Assembly (NCBI GenBank): GCA_025456385.1 | Contig: JALOKS010000016.1 | Coordinates: forward strand, 1-21,843 | DNA from: Thermoanaerobaculales bacterium | Lineage (GTDB): Bacteria; Acidobacteriota; Thermoanaerobaculia; Thermoanaerobaculales; Sulfomarinibacteraceae | DNA length: 21,843 bases | Direction of reading: 5' to 3' | Shown: piece after piece, positions 1 through 7,621 of the stretch | Position numbering within the stretch: the stretch's first letter is position 1 | Layout of the letters: each line of letters opens with the position of its first letter | Notes under the pieces: model-generated | What the model was told of the DNA's origin: nothing | What the model saw: only the letters and a program-made list of their open reading frames with translations | The model's database searches: none | Position numbers and translations under genes: made by a program

Positions 1-153
1 CCAGGTCGTCACGAGAGTCGCCACGAACGCCGGCAGAGTGAGACGGCGGCCGTCCAGGAGGTAATCCTCGCCGTCGCCACCCCGGCGGCGGCCCGACAGG
101 ACGAGCAGAGCGGCGGCGTAGATGCCGATGAGAAGCAGGACCGGGGCGTTCAC
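1..153 (-). CDS. Sodium:solute symporter family protein, N-terminal fragment
   Basis: Only the first 51 codons are present; the gene runs off the left edge. Reading the minus strand from a GTG at 153-151 gives NAPVLLLIGIYAAALLVLSG, a first membrane helix, then basic residues and GEDYLLDGRRLTLPAFVATL. In the SSS family (sodium-coupled symporters of sugars, amino acids and organic acids in the inner membrane) the first helix is followed by a similar '(D/E)(Y/F)xLAGR.L' loop leading into helix 2, and the match is good. The only ATG nearby (172-170) is followed at once by a stop, so GTG is preferred, although no clear ribosome site precedes it. It is divergent from the pilT-like gene, and the palindrome at 170-216 lies just upstream of its start. 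Substrate cannot be told from this fragment. Confidence 0.6.
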   Translation of the reverse strand, partial: MNAPVLLLIGIYAAALLVLSGRRRGGDGEDYLLDGRRLTLPAFVATLVTTW

Positions 154-169
154 CCGCGAATTCTACATT

Positions 170-216
170 TTCGATTCCTGGCCGCTGGCTCGACGAGCCA
201 GCGGCCAGGAATCGAA
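170..216. repeat. Perfect palindrome, 23-bp arms with 1-nt centre
   Basis: The left arm (170-192) and right arm (194-216) are exact reverse complements around a single A at 193; each arm contains TTCGATTCCTGG and GCCGCTGGCTCG. It sits between the divergent symporter and pilT-like genes. No T-run follows it on either strand, so it is not a standard Rho-independent terminator. It could be an extended operator, a cruciform/REP-like element, or a fold-back assembly artefact. Confidence 0.9.
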
Positions 217-271
217 GGGGTGGTCGGCGGAAACTCTTGCGGTACACTTACTAAGGACTCGAGGGGGAGCC

Positions 272-1382
272 ATGCACATCAACGACATCCTCAAGGTGGC
301 GGTCGAGCGGAAGGCCTCCGACGTCCATCTCAAGGTCGGCGCGCACCCCGTGCTGCGCATCGACGGCCGGGTCGTCCCGGCAGAAGGAGCGCTTCAAGCA
401 CCTCCTCGAGACCGACATCGCGTACTCGGTGCCCGGCCTCGGCCGCTTCCGCTGCAACATCTTCCAGCAGCGCGGCTCGGTCGGCCTCGTGCTGCGCCTG
501 ATCCCGGCCCGCATCCAGACCTTCAAGGAGCTGATGCTGCCGCCGGTCCTCGAGACGATCTGCGAGGAGCAGCGGGGTCTGGTGCTGGTGACCGGAACCA
601 CCGGCTCCGGCAAGTCGACCTCCCTGGCGTCGATGATCGACTTCATCAACACCCGGCGCATCGAGCACGTGATGACCATCGAGGACCCGATCGAGTTCCT
701 GCACCGCGACAAGAAGTCGATCATCAACCAGCGCGAGGTCGACGTCGACACCAAGCAGTTTTCGACCGCCCTGCGGTCGGCGATGCGGCAGGACCCCGAC
801 GTCATCCTGGTCGGCGAGATGCGCGACTACGAGACGATCGAGACCGCCCTGCTGGCGGCGGAGACCGGGCACCTGGTGCTGTCGACGCTGCACACCGTCG
901 ATGCCACGGAGACCGTCAACCGTGTGATCTCGGTCTTTCCCCCGCACCAGCAGAAGCAGATCCGCATCCAGCTCGCGGCGGTGCTCAAGGCCATCGTCTC
1001 GATGCGTCTGCTGCCGCGGGCCGACGGGCTGGGACGCGTGCCGGCGGTGGAGGTGCTGATCTCGACCTCCTACATCCGCGACTGCATCGAGAACAAGGAC
1101 AAGACGAAGCTGATCCGGGACGCCATCGTCCAGGGCACGAGCCAGTACGGCATGCAGACCTTCGACCAGTCGCTCTACCTGCTGTACAAGAACGGCATCA
1201 TCACCCTCGAGGAGGCCCTGCGGCGCGCCACCAACCCCGACGAGTTCCGGCTCAAGATCCAGGGCATCCAGTCCACATCGGACATCTCGCGCGAGGAGAT
1301 GGACGGGGTGCTCGACCTCGGCGCGGAGTCGGAGCTCGACCCCTTCGCGGAGGACTCGCCCTTCGAGTTCAGCGGCGGCTGA
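272..1382 (+). CDS. pilT: PilT-like type IV pilus retraction ATPase, frameshifted by an internal deletion
   Basis: PilT hexamers hydrolyse ATP at the cytoplasmic base of the type IV pilus to retract it (twitching motility). The reading frame starts at ATG 272 after GGGGGAG and gives MHINDILKVAVERK then SDVHLKVGAHPVLRIDG, the standard PilT N-terminus. At about 379-381 it jumps frame: residues after RVVP continue as QKERFKHLLETDIAYSVPG one frame over. Against PilT proteins about 21 residues are missing here, so roughly 62-65 nt appear lost. The rest (intact frame from 429) has Walker A GTTGSGKST (594-620), the Walker B region ILVGEMRD (about 804-827), AETGHLVLSTLHT and the PilT-type GMQTFDQSL. 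Restored length would be near 390 aa, normal for the family. It is followed by recX after 19 nt. Whether this is a true pseudogene or a sequence error cannot be decided here; family assignment is firm, PilT versus a PilT paralogue is less so. Confidence 0.85.
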
Positions 1383-1401
1383 CCGCCGCCGCAGCCAGTC
1401 G

Positions 1402-1902
1402 GTGACGAGGCAGCCCAGGTCCGCCTATCAGACGGCCCTCGACCTCCTGGCGAGGCGGGACCACTTCCGGCAGGAGCTGGCCGAGAAGCTGCGGCGACGG
1501 GGCCACGACGACGACGAGCTCGACGAGGCGCTCGCGCGCTGTGCGGACGCCGGGCTGATCGACGACGAGCGGCTGGCGGCGCGCTTCGTGGAGCTGCGGG
1601 CGGCCGACCGCGGCTGGGGCCCGCGCCGGCTGGCGGCCGAGCTCCGGCGGCGCGGTGTGCCGGCCGCCGATGCCGAGCGCGCCGCGGCCGCGTCAACCGA
1701 GCTGGCAGCCGAGGCGCTCGCGACCGCGCTCCGGAGGCTGGAGGCTCGGGCGCCGGCCGGCTGGTGGCGGGATGGCAGACGACGGGCGCGGATGTTAAGC
1801 TCCCTGGTCACCCGCGGCTTCGACGCCGAGGCCGCGATCGCGGCCGTCGACGAGCTGGCCGCGTCCCGGGAGAGCACGCTGCATGAGCTCGATGACGAGT
1901 AA
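1402..1902 (+). CDS. recX: RecX family regulatory protein
   Basis: A 166-residue protein from a GTG start, close to the usual 150-170 aa of RecX. RecX binds RecA filaments and damps recombinase and coprotease activity. The sequence shows the three-helix repeats typical of the family: YQTALDLLARRDHFRQELAEKL near the N-terminus, then ALARCADAGLIDDERLAARFV and RGWGPRRLAAELRRRGV in the middle, and a final SSLVTRGFDAEAAIAAVDEL. Its last 20 nt overlap the start of alaS; the recX-alaS order is also found in E. coli (recA-recX-alaS), which supports the call. Here recA is absent and the pilT-like gene sits in its place. No clear Shine-Dalgarno sequence precedes the GTG, so translational coupling or a different start is possible. 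Confidence 0.88.
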   Translation: MTRQPRSAYQTALDLLARRDHFRQELAEKLRRRGHDDDELDEALARCADAGLIDDERLAARFVELRAADRGWGPRRLAAELRRRGVPAADAERAAAASTELAAEALATALRRLEARAPAGWWRDGRRRARMLSSLVTRGFDAEAAIAAVDELAASRESTLHELDDE

Positions 1903-4540
1903 GGAAATCCGCCAGGCGTTTCTCGACTACTTCGCCGGCCAGGGCCACCAGGTCGTGCCCTCGTCGTCGCTCCTGCCGGCTGGCGACAGCACCCTGCTGT
2001 TCGCCAACGCCGGCATGAACCAGTTCAAGGACGTCTTCGCCGGCCGCGAGCAGCGTGCCTACACCCGCGCCTGCTCGACCCAGAAGTGTGTCCGCGCGGG
2101 CGGCAAGCACAACGATCTCGAGAACGTGGGGTACACGGCGCGCCACCACACCTTCTTCGAGATGCTCGGGAACTTCTCCTTCGGCGACTACTTCAAGCAG
2201 GACGCCATCCGTTTCGCGTGGGAGCTGGTGGTCGACGTCTACCGGTTGCCCGTGGAGCGGCTGTGGTTCACCGTCTACAGCGACGACGACGACGCCGCCC
2301 GCCTGTGGCGGGAGGTCGGCGCGCCGGCGGAGCGCATCCTGCGTTTCGGCGACAAGGACAACTTCTGGGCGATGGGCGAGACCGGGCCCTGCGGGCCCTG
2401 CTCGGAGGTCCACTACGACCGCGGCCCCGATCCCCTGGCTCCCGGGCGTGCCGGGCTGGTCAACGGACCGGGTGACGACATCGTCGAGATCTGGAACCTC
2501 GTCTTCATGCAGTTCGACCGCGATGCGGCCGGCGTGATGCACCCGCTGCCGCGGCCCTCGATCGACACCGGCGCCGGGCTCGAACGGCTGACGGCGGTGC
2601 TGCAGGGTGCCGCTTCGAACTACGAGACCGACCTCTTCGCGCCGCTGATCGGGGCGGTCTCGGAGCTCGCGCAGCGGCCCTACGACCCTTCCGGCGAGCT
2701 CGCGCCTGCCTACCGGGTGATCGCCGACCACCTGCGGGCGGCCACCTTTCTGATGACCGACGGCGTCGTGCCCTCGAACGAGGGCCGCGGCTACGTGCTG
2801 CGACGGATCATCCGCCGCGCCCTGCGCTACGGCCGCAAGCTCGGTCTCGACGGCGCCTTCCTCCACACCCTGCAGCCGGCCGTGGTCGAGCTGATGGCCG
2901 AGGTCTTCCCTGAGCTCGGCGACCGCCGGGCGGTGGTGTCGACCCAGCTCCGGCAGGAGGAGGAGCGCTTCGCCCGCACCCTCAACTCCGGCACCGACCT
3001 CGCGCAGCGCGAGCTCGAGAAGGTCAAGCGGGGCGGTGGGGCCGTCGTGCCCGGCCGCACCATGTTCGACCTCTACCAGACCCACGGCATCCCCGTGGAC
3101 CTGCTCGAGGAGTTCGCGCAGGAGGAGGGCCTGGCGGTCGACCGCGAAGGCTACGAGGCGGCGCTCGCCGAAGAGCGGGAGCGCGGCCAGGCGTCCTGGC
3201 GCGGCGACCTCATGGCCCACTTCCGGCCCGAGTACGAGCAGGTGCTGAAGGCGGGCCTACGTTCCGAGTTCGTCGGCTACGACCGCTTCGAGCTCGCGAC
3301 CACGGTCGCGGCGCTCATCGGCGGCGAGGGGACGGTGGCTGCGCTCGCCGCAGGGGAGACCGGCGAAGTGGTTCTCGCCGCGACCCCGCTCTACCCCGAG
3401 TCGGGGGGCCAGGTCGGCGACCGCGGTCGCCTGCGCTGGAGTGGTGGGCAGGCGGTGGTGCTCGACTCGCAGCGGCCCGTCGACGGCCTGATCGTGCACC
3501 GGATCGCGGTCGAGGAAGGCCGGCTGATGGCCGGCGCCGAGGTCGTCGCCGAGGTGGGGGAGGGGCCCCGGCTCGACACCCAGCGCAACCACACGGCAAC
3601 CCACCTCCTGCACGCCGCCCTGCGGTCGGTGCTCGGCGAGGCGGCCCAGCAGGCCGGCTCCCTGGTCGAGCCGGAGCGGCTGCGCTTCGACTTCTCCTGG
3701 GGCGAGCCGGTGGGCCGCGAGCAGCTGCGCGAGATCGAGCGCCGGGTCAACGCCGCCATCATCCGCAACGAGGCGGTGCGCACGGAGCAGATGGCCCTCG
3801 ACGAGGCCCGCGGCCGCGGGGCGATGGCCCTGTTCGGGGAGAAGTACGGCGACCGGGTGCGGGTGGTGACGGTGGGCGACGGCGGCTTCTCGACCGAGCT
3901 CTGCGGCGGCTGCCACGTCGGCCGCACGGGCGACATCGGCTCGTTCGCGGTCGTTTCCGAACGCGGGGTGGCCGCCGGCGTGCGCCGCATCGAGGCGGTG
4001 ACAGGCCGTGGCGCGATCGCGCGCCTGCAGGAGCGGGAGCGCCTCGCCGAGCAGCTGGCGGCGGGCTACCAGACCTCCTTCGAACGGCTGCCCGAGCTGC
4101 TGGCGGCCCGCGAGCGCAAGATGAGCGAGCTCGAGGACGAGGTGCGGCGGCTGAAGCACCGCCTCGCCTCGGGCGACGCCGGCGGCTCCGAGGTCCGGCG
4201 CGAGGTGGCCGGCATCGTGGTTCAGGCCCGCCGGGTGCCGGAGATGAGCCCGTCGGAGCTGCGCAACCTCGCCGACACCCTGCGCCAGAAGCTGGGCTCG
4301 GGCGTCGTCGTGCTCGGCATGGAGTCCGAGGGCAAGGCGACCATCCTCGCCGCCGTCACCGACGACCTCATCGCGCGGGTGCGCGCCGGCGACCTGGTGC
4401 GCGAGCTGGCCCAGGTCGTGGGCGGCCGCGGCGGCGGCAAGCCCAACCTCGCCCAGGCCGGCGGCCCGGACGCAGCCAAGCTCGGCGAGGCCCTGGAGCT
4501 CGCCGCCGGAGTGGTGGAGAGGCTGGCGGCCGGCGCCTGA
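1883..4540 (+). CDS. alaS: Alanine--tRNA ligase
   Basis: An 885-residue cytoplasmic enzyme that charges tRNA(Ala), full length for bacterial AlaRS. The N-terminal class II catalytic core shows SLLPAGDSTLLFANAGMNQF, ARHHTFFEMLGNFSFGDYFK and the motif 3 region DTGAGLERLTAVLQG. The editing domain has the zinc-type set HTATH (H570, H574) and CGGCH (C674, H678), used to clear mischarged Ser/Gly-tRNA. A coiled segment (around residues 720-770, with KMSELEDEVRRLKHRLASG) joins it to the C-Ala domain, which ends with GGRGGGKPNLAQAGG. The ATG at 1883 has GGGAGAG 8 nt upstream; a second in-frame ATG at 1892 is an alternative. It overlaps recX by 20 nt. A GC-rich hairpin follows the stop. Confidence 0.98.
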   Translation: MSSMTSKEIRQAFLDYFAGQGHQVVPSSSLLPAGDSTLLFANAGMNQFKDVFAGREQRAYTRACSTQKCVRAGGKHNDLENVGYTARHHTFFEMLGNFSFGDYFKQDAIRFAWELVVDVYRLPVERLWFTVYSDDDDAARLWREVGAPAERILRFGDKDNFWAMGETGPCGPCSEVHYDRGPDPLAPGRAGLVNGPGDDIVEIWNLVFMQFDRDAAGVMHPLPRPSIDTGAGLERLTAVLQGAASNYETDLFAPLIGAVSELAQRPYDPSGELAPAYRVIADHLRAATFLMTDGVVPSNEGRGYVLRRIIRRALRYGRKLGLDGAFLHTLQPAVVELMAEVFPELGDRRAVVSTQLRQEEERFARTLNSGTDLAQRELEKVKRGGGAVVPGRTMFDLYQTHGIPVDLLEEFAQEEGLAVDREGYEAALAEERERGQASWRGDLMAHFRPEYEQVLKAGLRSEFVGYDRFELATTVAALIGGEGTVAALAAGETGEVVLAATPLYPESGGQVGDRGRLRWSGGQAVVLDSQRPVDGLIVHRIAVEEGRLMAGAEVVAEVGEGPRLDTQRNHTATHLLHAALRSVLGEAAQQAGSLVEPERLRFDFSWGEPVGREQLREIERRVNAAIIRNEAVRTEQMALDEARGRGAMALFGEKYGDRVRVVTVGDGGFSTELCGGCHVGRTGDIGSFAVVSERGVAAGVRRIEAVTGRGAIARLQERERLAEQLAAGYQTSFERLPELLAARERKMSELEDEVRRLKHRLASGDAGGSEVRREVAGIVVQARRVPEMSPSELRNLADTLRQKLGSGVVVLGMESEGKATILAAVTDDLIARVRAGDLVRELAQVVGGRGGGKPNLAQAGGPDAAKLGEALELAAGVVERLAAGA

Positions 4541-4541
4541 G

Positions 4542-4582
4542 ATCACGGGCGCCGCCGGTGCCGGCGGGCGCCCACCCGTGAT
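4542..4582. other. GC-rich inverted repeat after alaS
   Basis: ATCACGGG (4542-4549) is the reverse complement of CCCGTGAT (4575-4582), with further pairing of GGGCGCC-type sequence inside. It starts 2 nt after the alaS stop. There is no T-run, so termination is uncertain. Its right edge abuts ATAGGCT, a possible -10 for the next gene (TAGGCT at 4582-4587). Confidence 0.45.
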
Positions 4583-4672
4583 AGGCTCGATCCGCACGAG
4601 GCACAGCCTATCTGCGGAGCAGCCTTTCTCGTCGTCGCGCTGGCGGTCGTCGCGGCCGCAGGATGGCGCGTC

Positions 4673-7621
4673 ATGGCGCTGCGTGTGCAGCGGACCGAGG
4701 CGCGGCTCGGCGAGCTCGAGCTCGAGGTGGCCCGCCTCAGGGGTGGCGCCGCGGCGCCCGGGCGCGAGCCGATGCCCGCGGCCGGCGCGGCCGACGGCCT
4801 GCAGCCGCCCGCACCCCTTGCCTCCCGTGCCCCGGAGGCGGTCGCCGCCGGTCCCGGGGAGGAGCCGCCGGCCGTCGGCGACGACGCCGTCGAGGCCCTG
4901 CAGCCGCCGCTGCCGCCGCCCGCACTGCCGCCCGCGCCGCCGGCAGCTCCGGGACCTGACGAACCGGAGGCTGCGCGGACGCCGGCGATCGAGATCGACT
5001 GGGAGCGCTGGGTCGGCGTCCGCGGGGCCGCGGTGGCGGGCGGCGTGGTGCTCGCCCTGGCCGCGCTCCTGTTCTTCAAGTACTCGATCGAGCACGGGCT
5101 GATCCCGCCGGTGGTGCGGGTCATCCTCGGCGTCGCGGCGGGGGTGGCGGCGATCTGGAGCTCGGAGCTCCTGCGCAGGCGGGGCTACGAGCCGGCCGCC
5201 AACGCTCTGTCGGGGGCCGGAGTCGTCGTCCTGTACGGCGCCCTGTGGGCGGCCAACCGCCTCTACGACCTGCTGCCGACCGGCCCCGCCTACGCCTCGA
5301 TGATCCTGGTGACGGCGGCGTGCGGGGTCCTCGCCTGGCGCCACCGCTCCCTCGTGATCGCGATTCTCGGCCTCGCGGGCGGCTTTGCGACCCCGCTCAT
5401 GCTGGCGACCGGCTCGGACCACCCGATCGGCCTCTTCGGTTACATCCTGCTGCTCGACGCCGGTCTGCTGGTGCTGGCGCAGCAGCGCCGTTGGCCGGTG
5501 CTGGGAGTCCTCGGACTCGCGGCGACCCTGCTGTACGAGACCTTCTGGATTGTCGACCGGATGGATGCCGCGCGGCAGGCCCTCGGTCTCGTGATCGTCG
5601 GCGTGTTCGCCGTCCTCTTCGCCTTCGCGGCGGCCCGCGGGCGGCGCGGCGCCGCGCCGCACCAGGAGCTCGCCTGGCGGATCAGCGGCGTCGGGGGCGT
5701 GCTCGTGCCCTTCGCCCTGGGCCTCTACTTCGCCGGGCGCTCCGAGCTCGGAACGCACCTGTGGGGGGTCGCGGGCCTGCTCCTCCTGCTGTCGTTGGCC
5801 GCCGCCTGGACGGCCCGCGAGCTCGAGCGTCCTGGCGTCGCCGTCGCCGCCGCCGCCGCCGACGTCGCGGTCGTGCTGGTGTGGTGCGGGAGGACGCGCT
5901 TCGACACCGCACTCGCCTGGGAGCTGGTCGCGGTCGCGGCCGCGCTCGTCCTGGCCTTCCACCTGCTGCTCGAGTGGGGCCTCCGCCGGGGCTCCGAAGG
6001 CTCGGCGCTGGGAGCCCTCGGATGGCCGGCGGTGGTCGCCGCGGTCGGCTTCTTCGTCCTGCTGGTGGGCGTGCCGCTGGGCGCGGTCGAGTCGCTGTGG
6101 CCGTGGCTCGCCGGCTGGGCGGTGCTGGCGGCGACGCTGGTCCGGCAGGCGCGGGTCGCCGCATTCGCCTGGCTGATGGCGGTGTCGGGCGGCCTCGCCG
6201 GGCTCGGCCTCGCGCTGTTCTTCGCGGTGCACGGCCGGACGCCGGCGCTGCCCGCGCCGCCGCTCTTCTTCGGCCTCGTGCTGGCGGCGGCGGTGGCCTT
6301 CCAGCTGCTGGCGGTCGCCCGCCCCGGGAAGCCCGACGCGAGGTGGAGGGAGGTCGCGGCGGCGGCCCTCCCGCTGGCGGTGCTGCTGGCCCTGGTGGTC
6401 GAGTCCGGCGAGCCGTCGCTGGCGCCGGGGCTCTACCACGTGGCGTCGATCCTGCTCGCGCTGTTGGTCGTCCTCGCCGCAACCCGGCTCGCCGAGGGGC
6501 GGCTGTCGCTCGCGGTGATGGCGGTGCTCGCGCTGCAGCACCTGCAGTGGGGCGCCGCGTTCCCGGGGCTGGCCGACGAGCCCGCAACGGCGCTGGCGGC
6601 GATGGCCTTGCAGCTCGCCGCCGTGGGCGTCTTCGCAGCCTGGCCGTTTCTCGCCGCCGGCCGCCTCATCGGCGACCGCTGGGCGTGGTATGCGGCCGCC
6701 CTCGCGCCGGTGGTGTGGTTCCCGTCCCTGAAGAGGCTGTACGAGGTCCGTTTCGGCGACGCGTCCATCGGCCTGCTGCCGCTGCTGCTGGCCGGGGTCG
6801 CGCTGGCGGCCGCCTACCGGTCGCGCGGGCTGTGGGCCGTGGGGGACCCGGACCGGCGCCGCAACCTGGCCTGGTTCGCCGCCGTCGCGCTGGCGTTCGC
6901 CAGCGTCGCCATTCCGCTCCAGCTCGACCGGCAGTGGATCACCATCGGGTGGGCTCTCGAGGGCGTCGCCGTGATGGTGCTGTGGCGCCAGCTCGACCAC
7001 CCCGGCCTCAAGTACTTCGGCCTCGCGCTGCTGACGGCGGTGACGGTGCGGCTCGTCGCCAACCCCGCGGTGCTCGGCTACGCGGCGCACTCGGGGTGGC
7101 CGCTCCTGAACTGGCTCGCCTACACCTACCTGGTGCCGGCCGCCTGCCTGGTGGGCGCCGCCGCCGTGCTGCATCCGCTCGAAGTGGCGCGGGCGCTGGA
7201 TGCGGAGCGACCGCTGTACGCCCGGGGGTGGGCGGTAGGGGCCGCGGGCTGCGGCATGGCCGCCGTCGCCGTGGTCTTCGCGTGGATCAACCTGACGGTC
7301 TTCGACGCGTTCTCGCGCGGCGCGCCCCTGAGCCTCTCCTTCGAGCGCATGCCCGCGCGGGACCTCACGCTGTCCCTGGCCTGGGCGCTGTACGCGCTCC
7401 TGCTGCTCGCGATCGGCATGGCGCGCCGCAGCCAGGGCCTGCGCTGGATCAGCCTCGCCTTCCTCGTGATCACGATCGGCAAGGTCTTTCTCTACGACCT
7501 CGGCGAGCTCAGGGACCTCTACCGGGTGGCCTCCCTCCTCGGCCTCGCGGCGTCGCTGATCCTGGTGTCCCTGGCCTACCAGCGCTTCGTCTTCGGGCGT
7601 GCGCCGGAGGACGGGGCGTGA
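4673..7621 (+). CDS. DUF2339 domain-containing multi-pass membrane protein
   Basis: From ATG 4673 this is 982 residues: a short amphipathic/coiled start (VQRTEARLGELELEVARLRG), a Pro/Ala-rich linker (about residues 25-100), IEIDWERWVGVRGAAVAGGV, and then some 25 or more hydrophobic helices to the end. Stretches such as NALSGAGVVVLYGALWAANR and GLAGGFATPLMLATGSDHP are characteristic of DUF2339 (PF10101), large inner-membrane proteins with no established function. The frame is open back to the alaS stop and encodes GAAFLVVALAVVAAAGW just upstream of the ATG, a membrane helix that DUF2339 proteins normally have at the N-terminus. The real start may therefore be upstream; the best-placed codon is ATC at 4610, with GAGG 8 nt before it. 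It overlaps the DUF3999 gene by 4 nt, and the two families are often neighbours. Confidence 0.9.
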   Translation: MALRVQRTEARLGELELEVARLRGGAAAPGREPMPAAGAADGLQPPAPLASRAPEAVAAGPGEEPPAVGDDAVEALQPPLPPPALPPAPPAAPGPDEPEAARTPAIEIDWERWVGVRGAAVAGGVVLALAALLFFKYSIEHGLIPPVVRVILGVAAGVAAIWSSELLRRRGYEPAANALSGAGVVVLYGALWAANRLYDLLPTGPAYASMILVTAACGVLAWRHRSLVIAILGLAGGFATPLMLATGSDHPIGLFGYILLLDAGLLVLAQQRRWPVLGVLGLAATLLYETFWIVDRMDAARQALGLVIVGVFAVLFAFAAARGRRGAAPHQELAWRISGVGGVLVPFALGLYFAGRSELGTHLWGVAGLLLLLSLAAAWTARELERPGVAVAAAAADVAVVLVWCGRTRFDTALAWELVAVAAALVLAFHLLLEWGLRRGSEGSALGALGWPAVVAAVGFFVLLVGVPLGAVESLWPWLAGWAVLAATLVRQARVAAFAWLMAVSGGLAGLGLALFFAVHGRTPALPAPPLFFGLVLAAAVAFQLLAVARPGKPDARWREVAAAALPLAVLLALVVESGEPSLAPGLYHVASILLALLVVLAATRLAEGRLSLAVMAVLALQHLQWGAAFPGLADEPATALAAMALQLAAVGVFAAWPFLAAGRLIGDRWAWYAAALAPVVWFPSLKRLYEVRFGDASIGLLPLLLAGVALAAAYRSRGLWAVGDPDRRRNLAWFAAVALAFASVAIPLQLDRQWITIGWALEGVAVMVLWRQLDHPGLKYFGLALLTAVTVRLVANPAVLGYAAHSGWPLLNWLAYTYLVPAACLVGAAAVLHPLEVARALDAERPLYARGWAVGAAGCGMAAVAVVFAWINLTVFDAFSRGAPLSLSFERMPARDLTLSLAWALYALLLLAIGMARRSQGLRWISLAFLVITIGKVFLYDLGELRDLYRVASLLGLAASLILVSLAYQRFVFGRAPEDGA

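Noticed and set aside
170..216. Palindrome as a Rho-independent terminator
   Set aside because: No T-run on either strand and it lies between divergent genes.
122..271. Upstream extension of the pilT-like frame through the palindrome
   Set aside because: Conserved PilT sequence and a ribosome site begin at ATG 272; the upstream part merely reads through the inverted repeat.
371..395. Programmed frameshift in the pilT-like gene
   Set aside because: A conserved ~21-residue segment is missing, which slippage alone cannot explain.
3257..7174. Very long minus-strand open frame antisense to alaS and DUF2339
   Set aside because: Composition is Arg/Gly/Gln/His-rich shadow of GC-rich codons; the plus strand carries clearly recognisable AlaRS and DUF2339 sequence.
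5245..7617. Plus-strand frame running into the DUF3999 gene
   Set aside because: This part is Arg/Ala/Gly-rich nonsense overlapping DUF2339; family sequence and signal peptide begin at the GTG at 7618.
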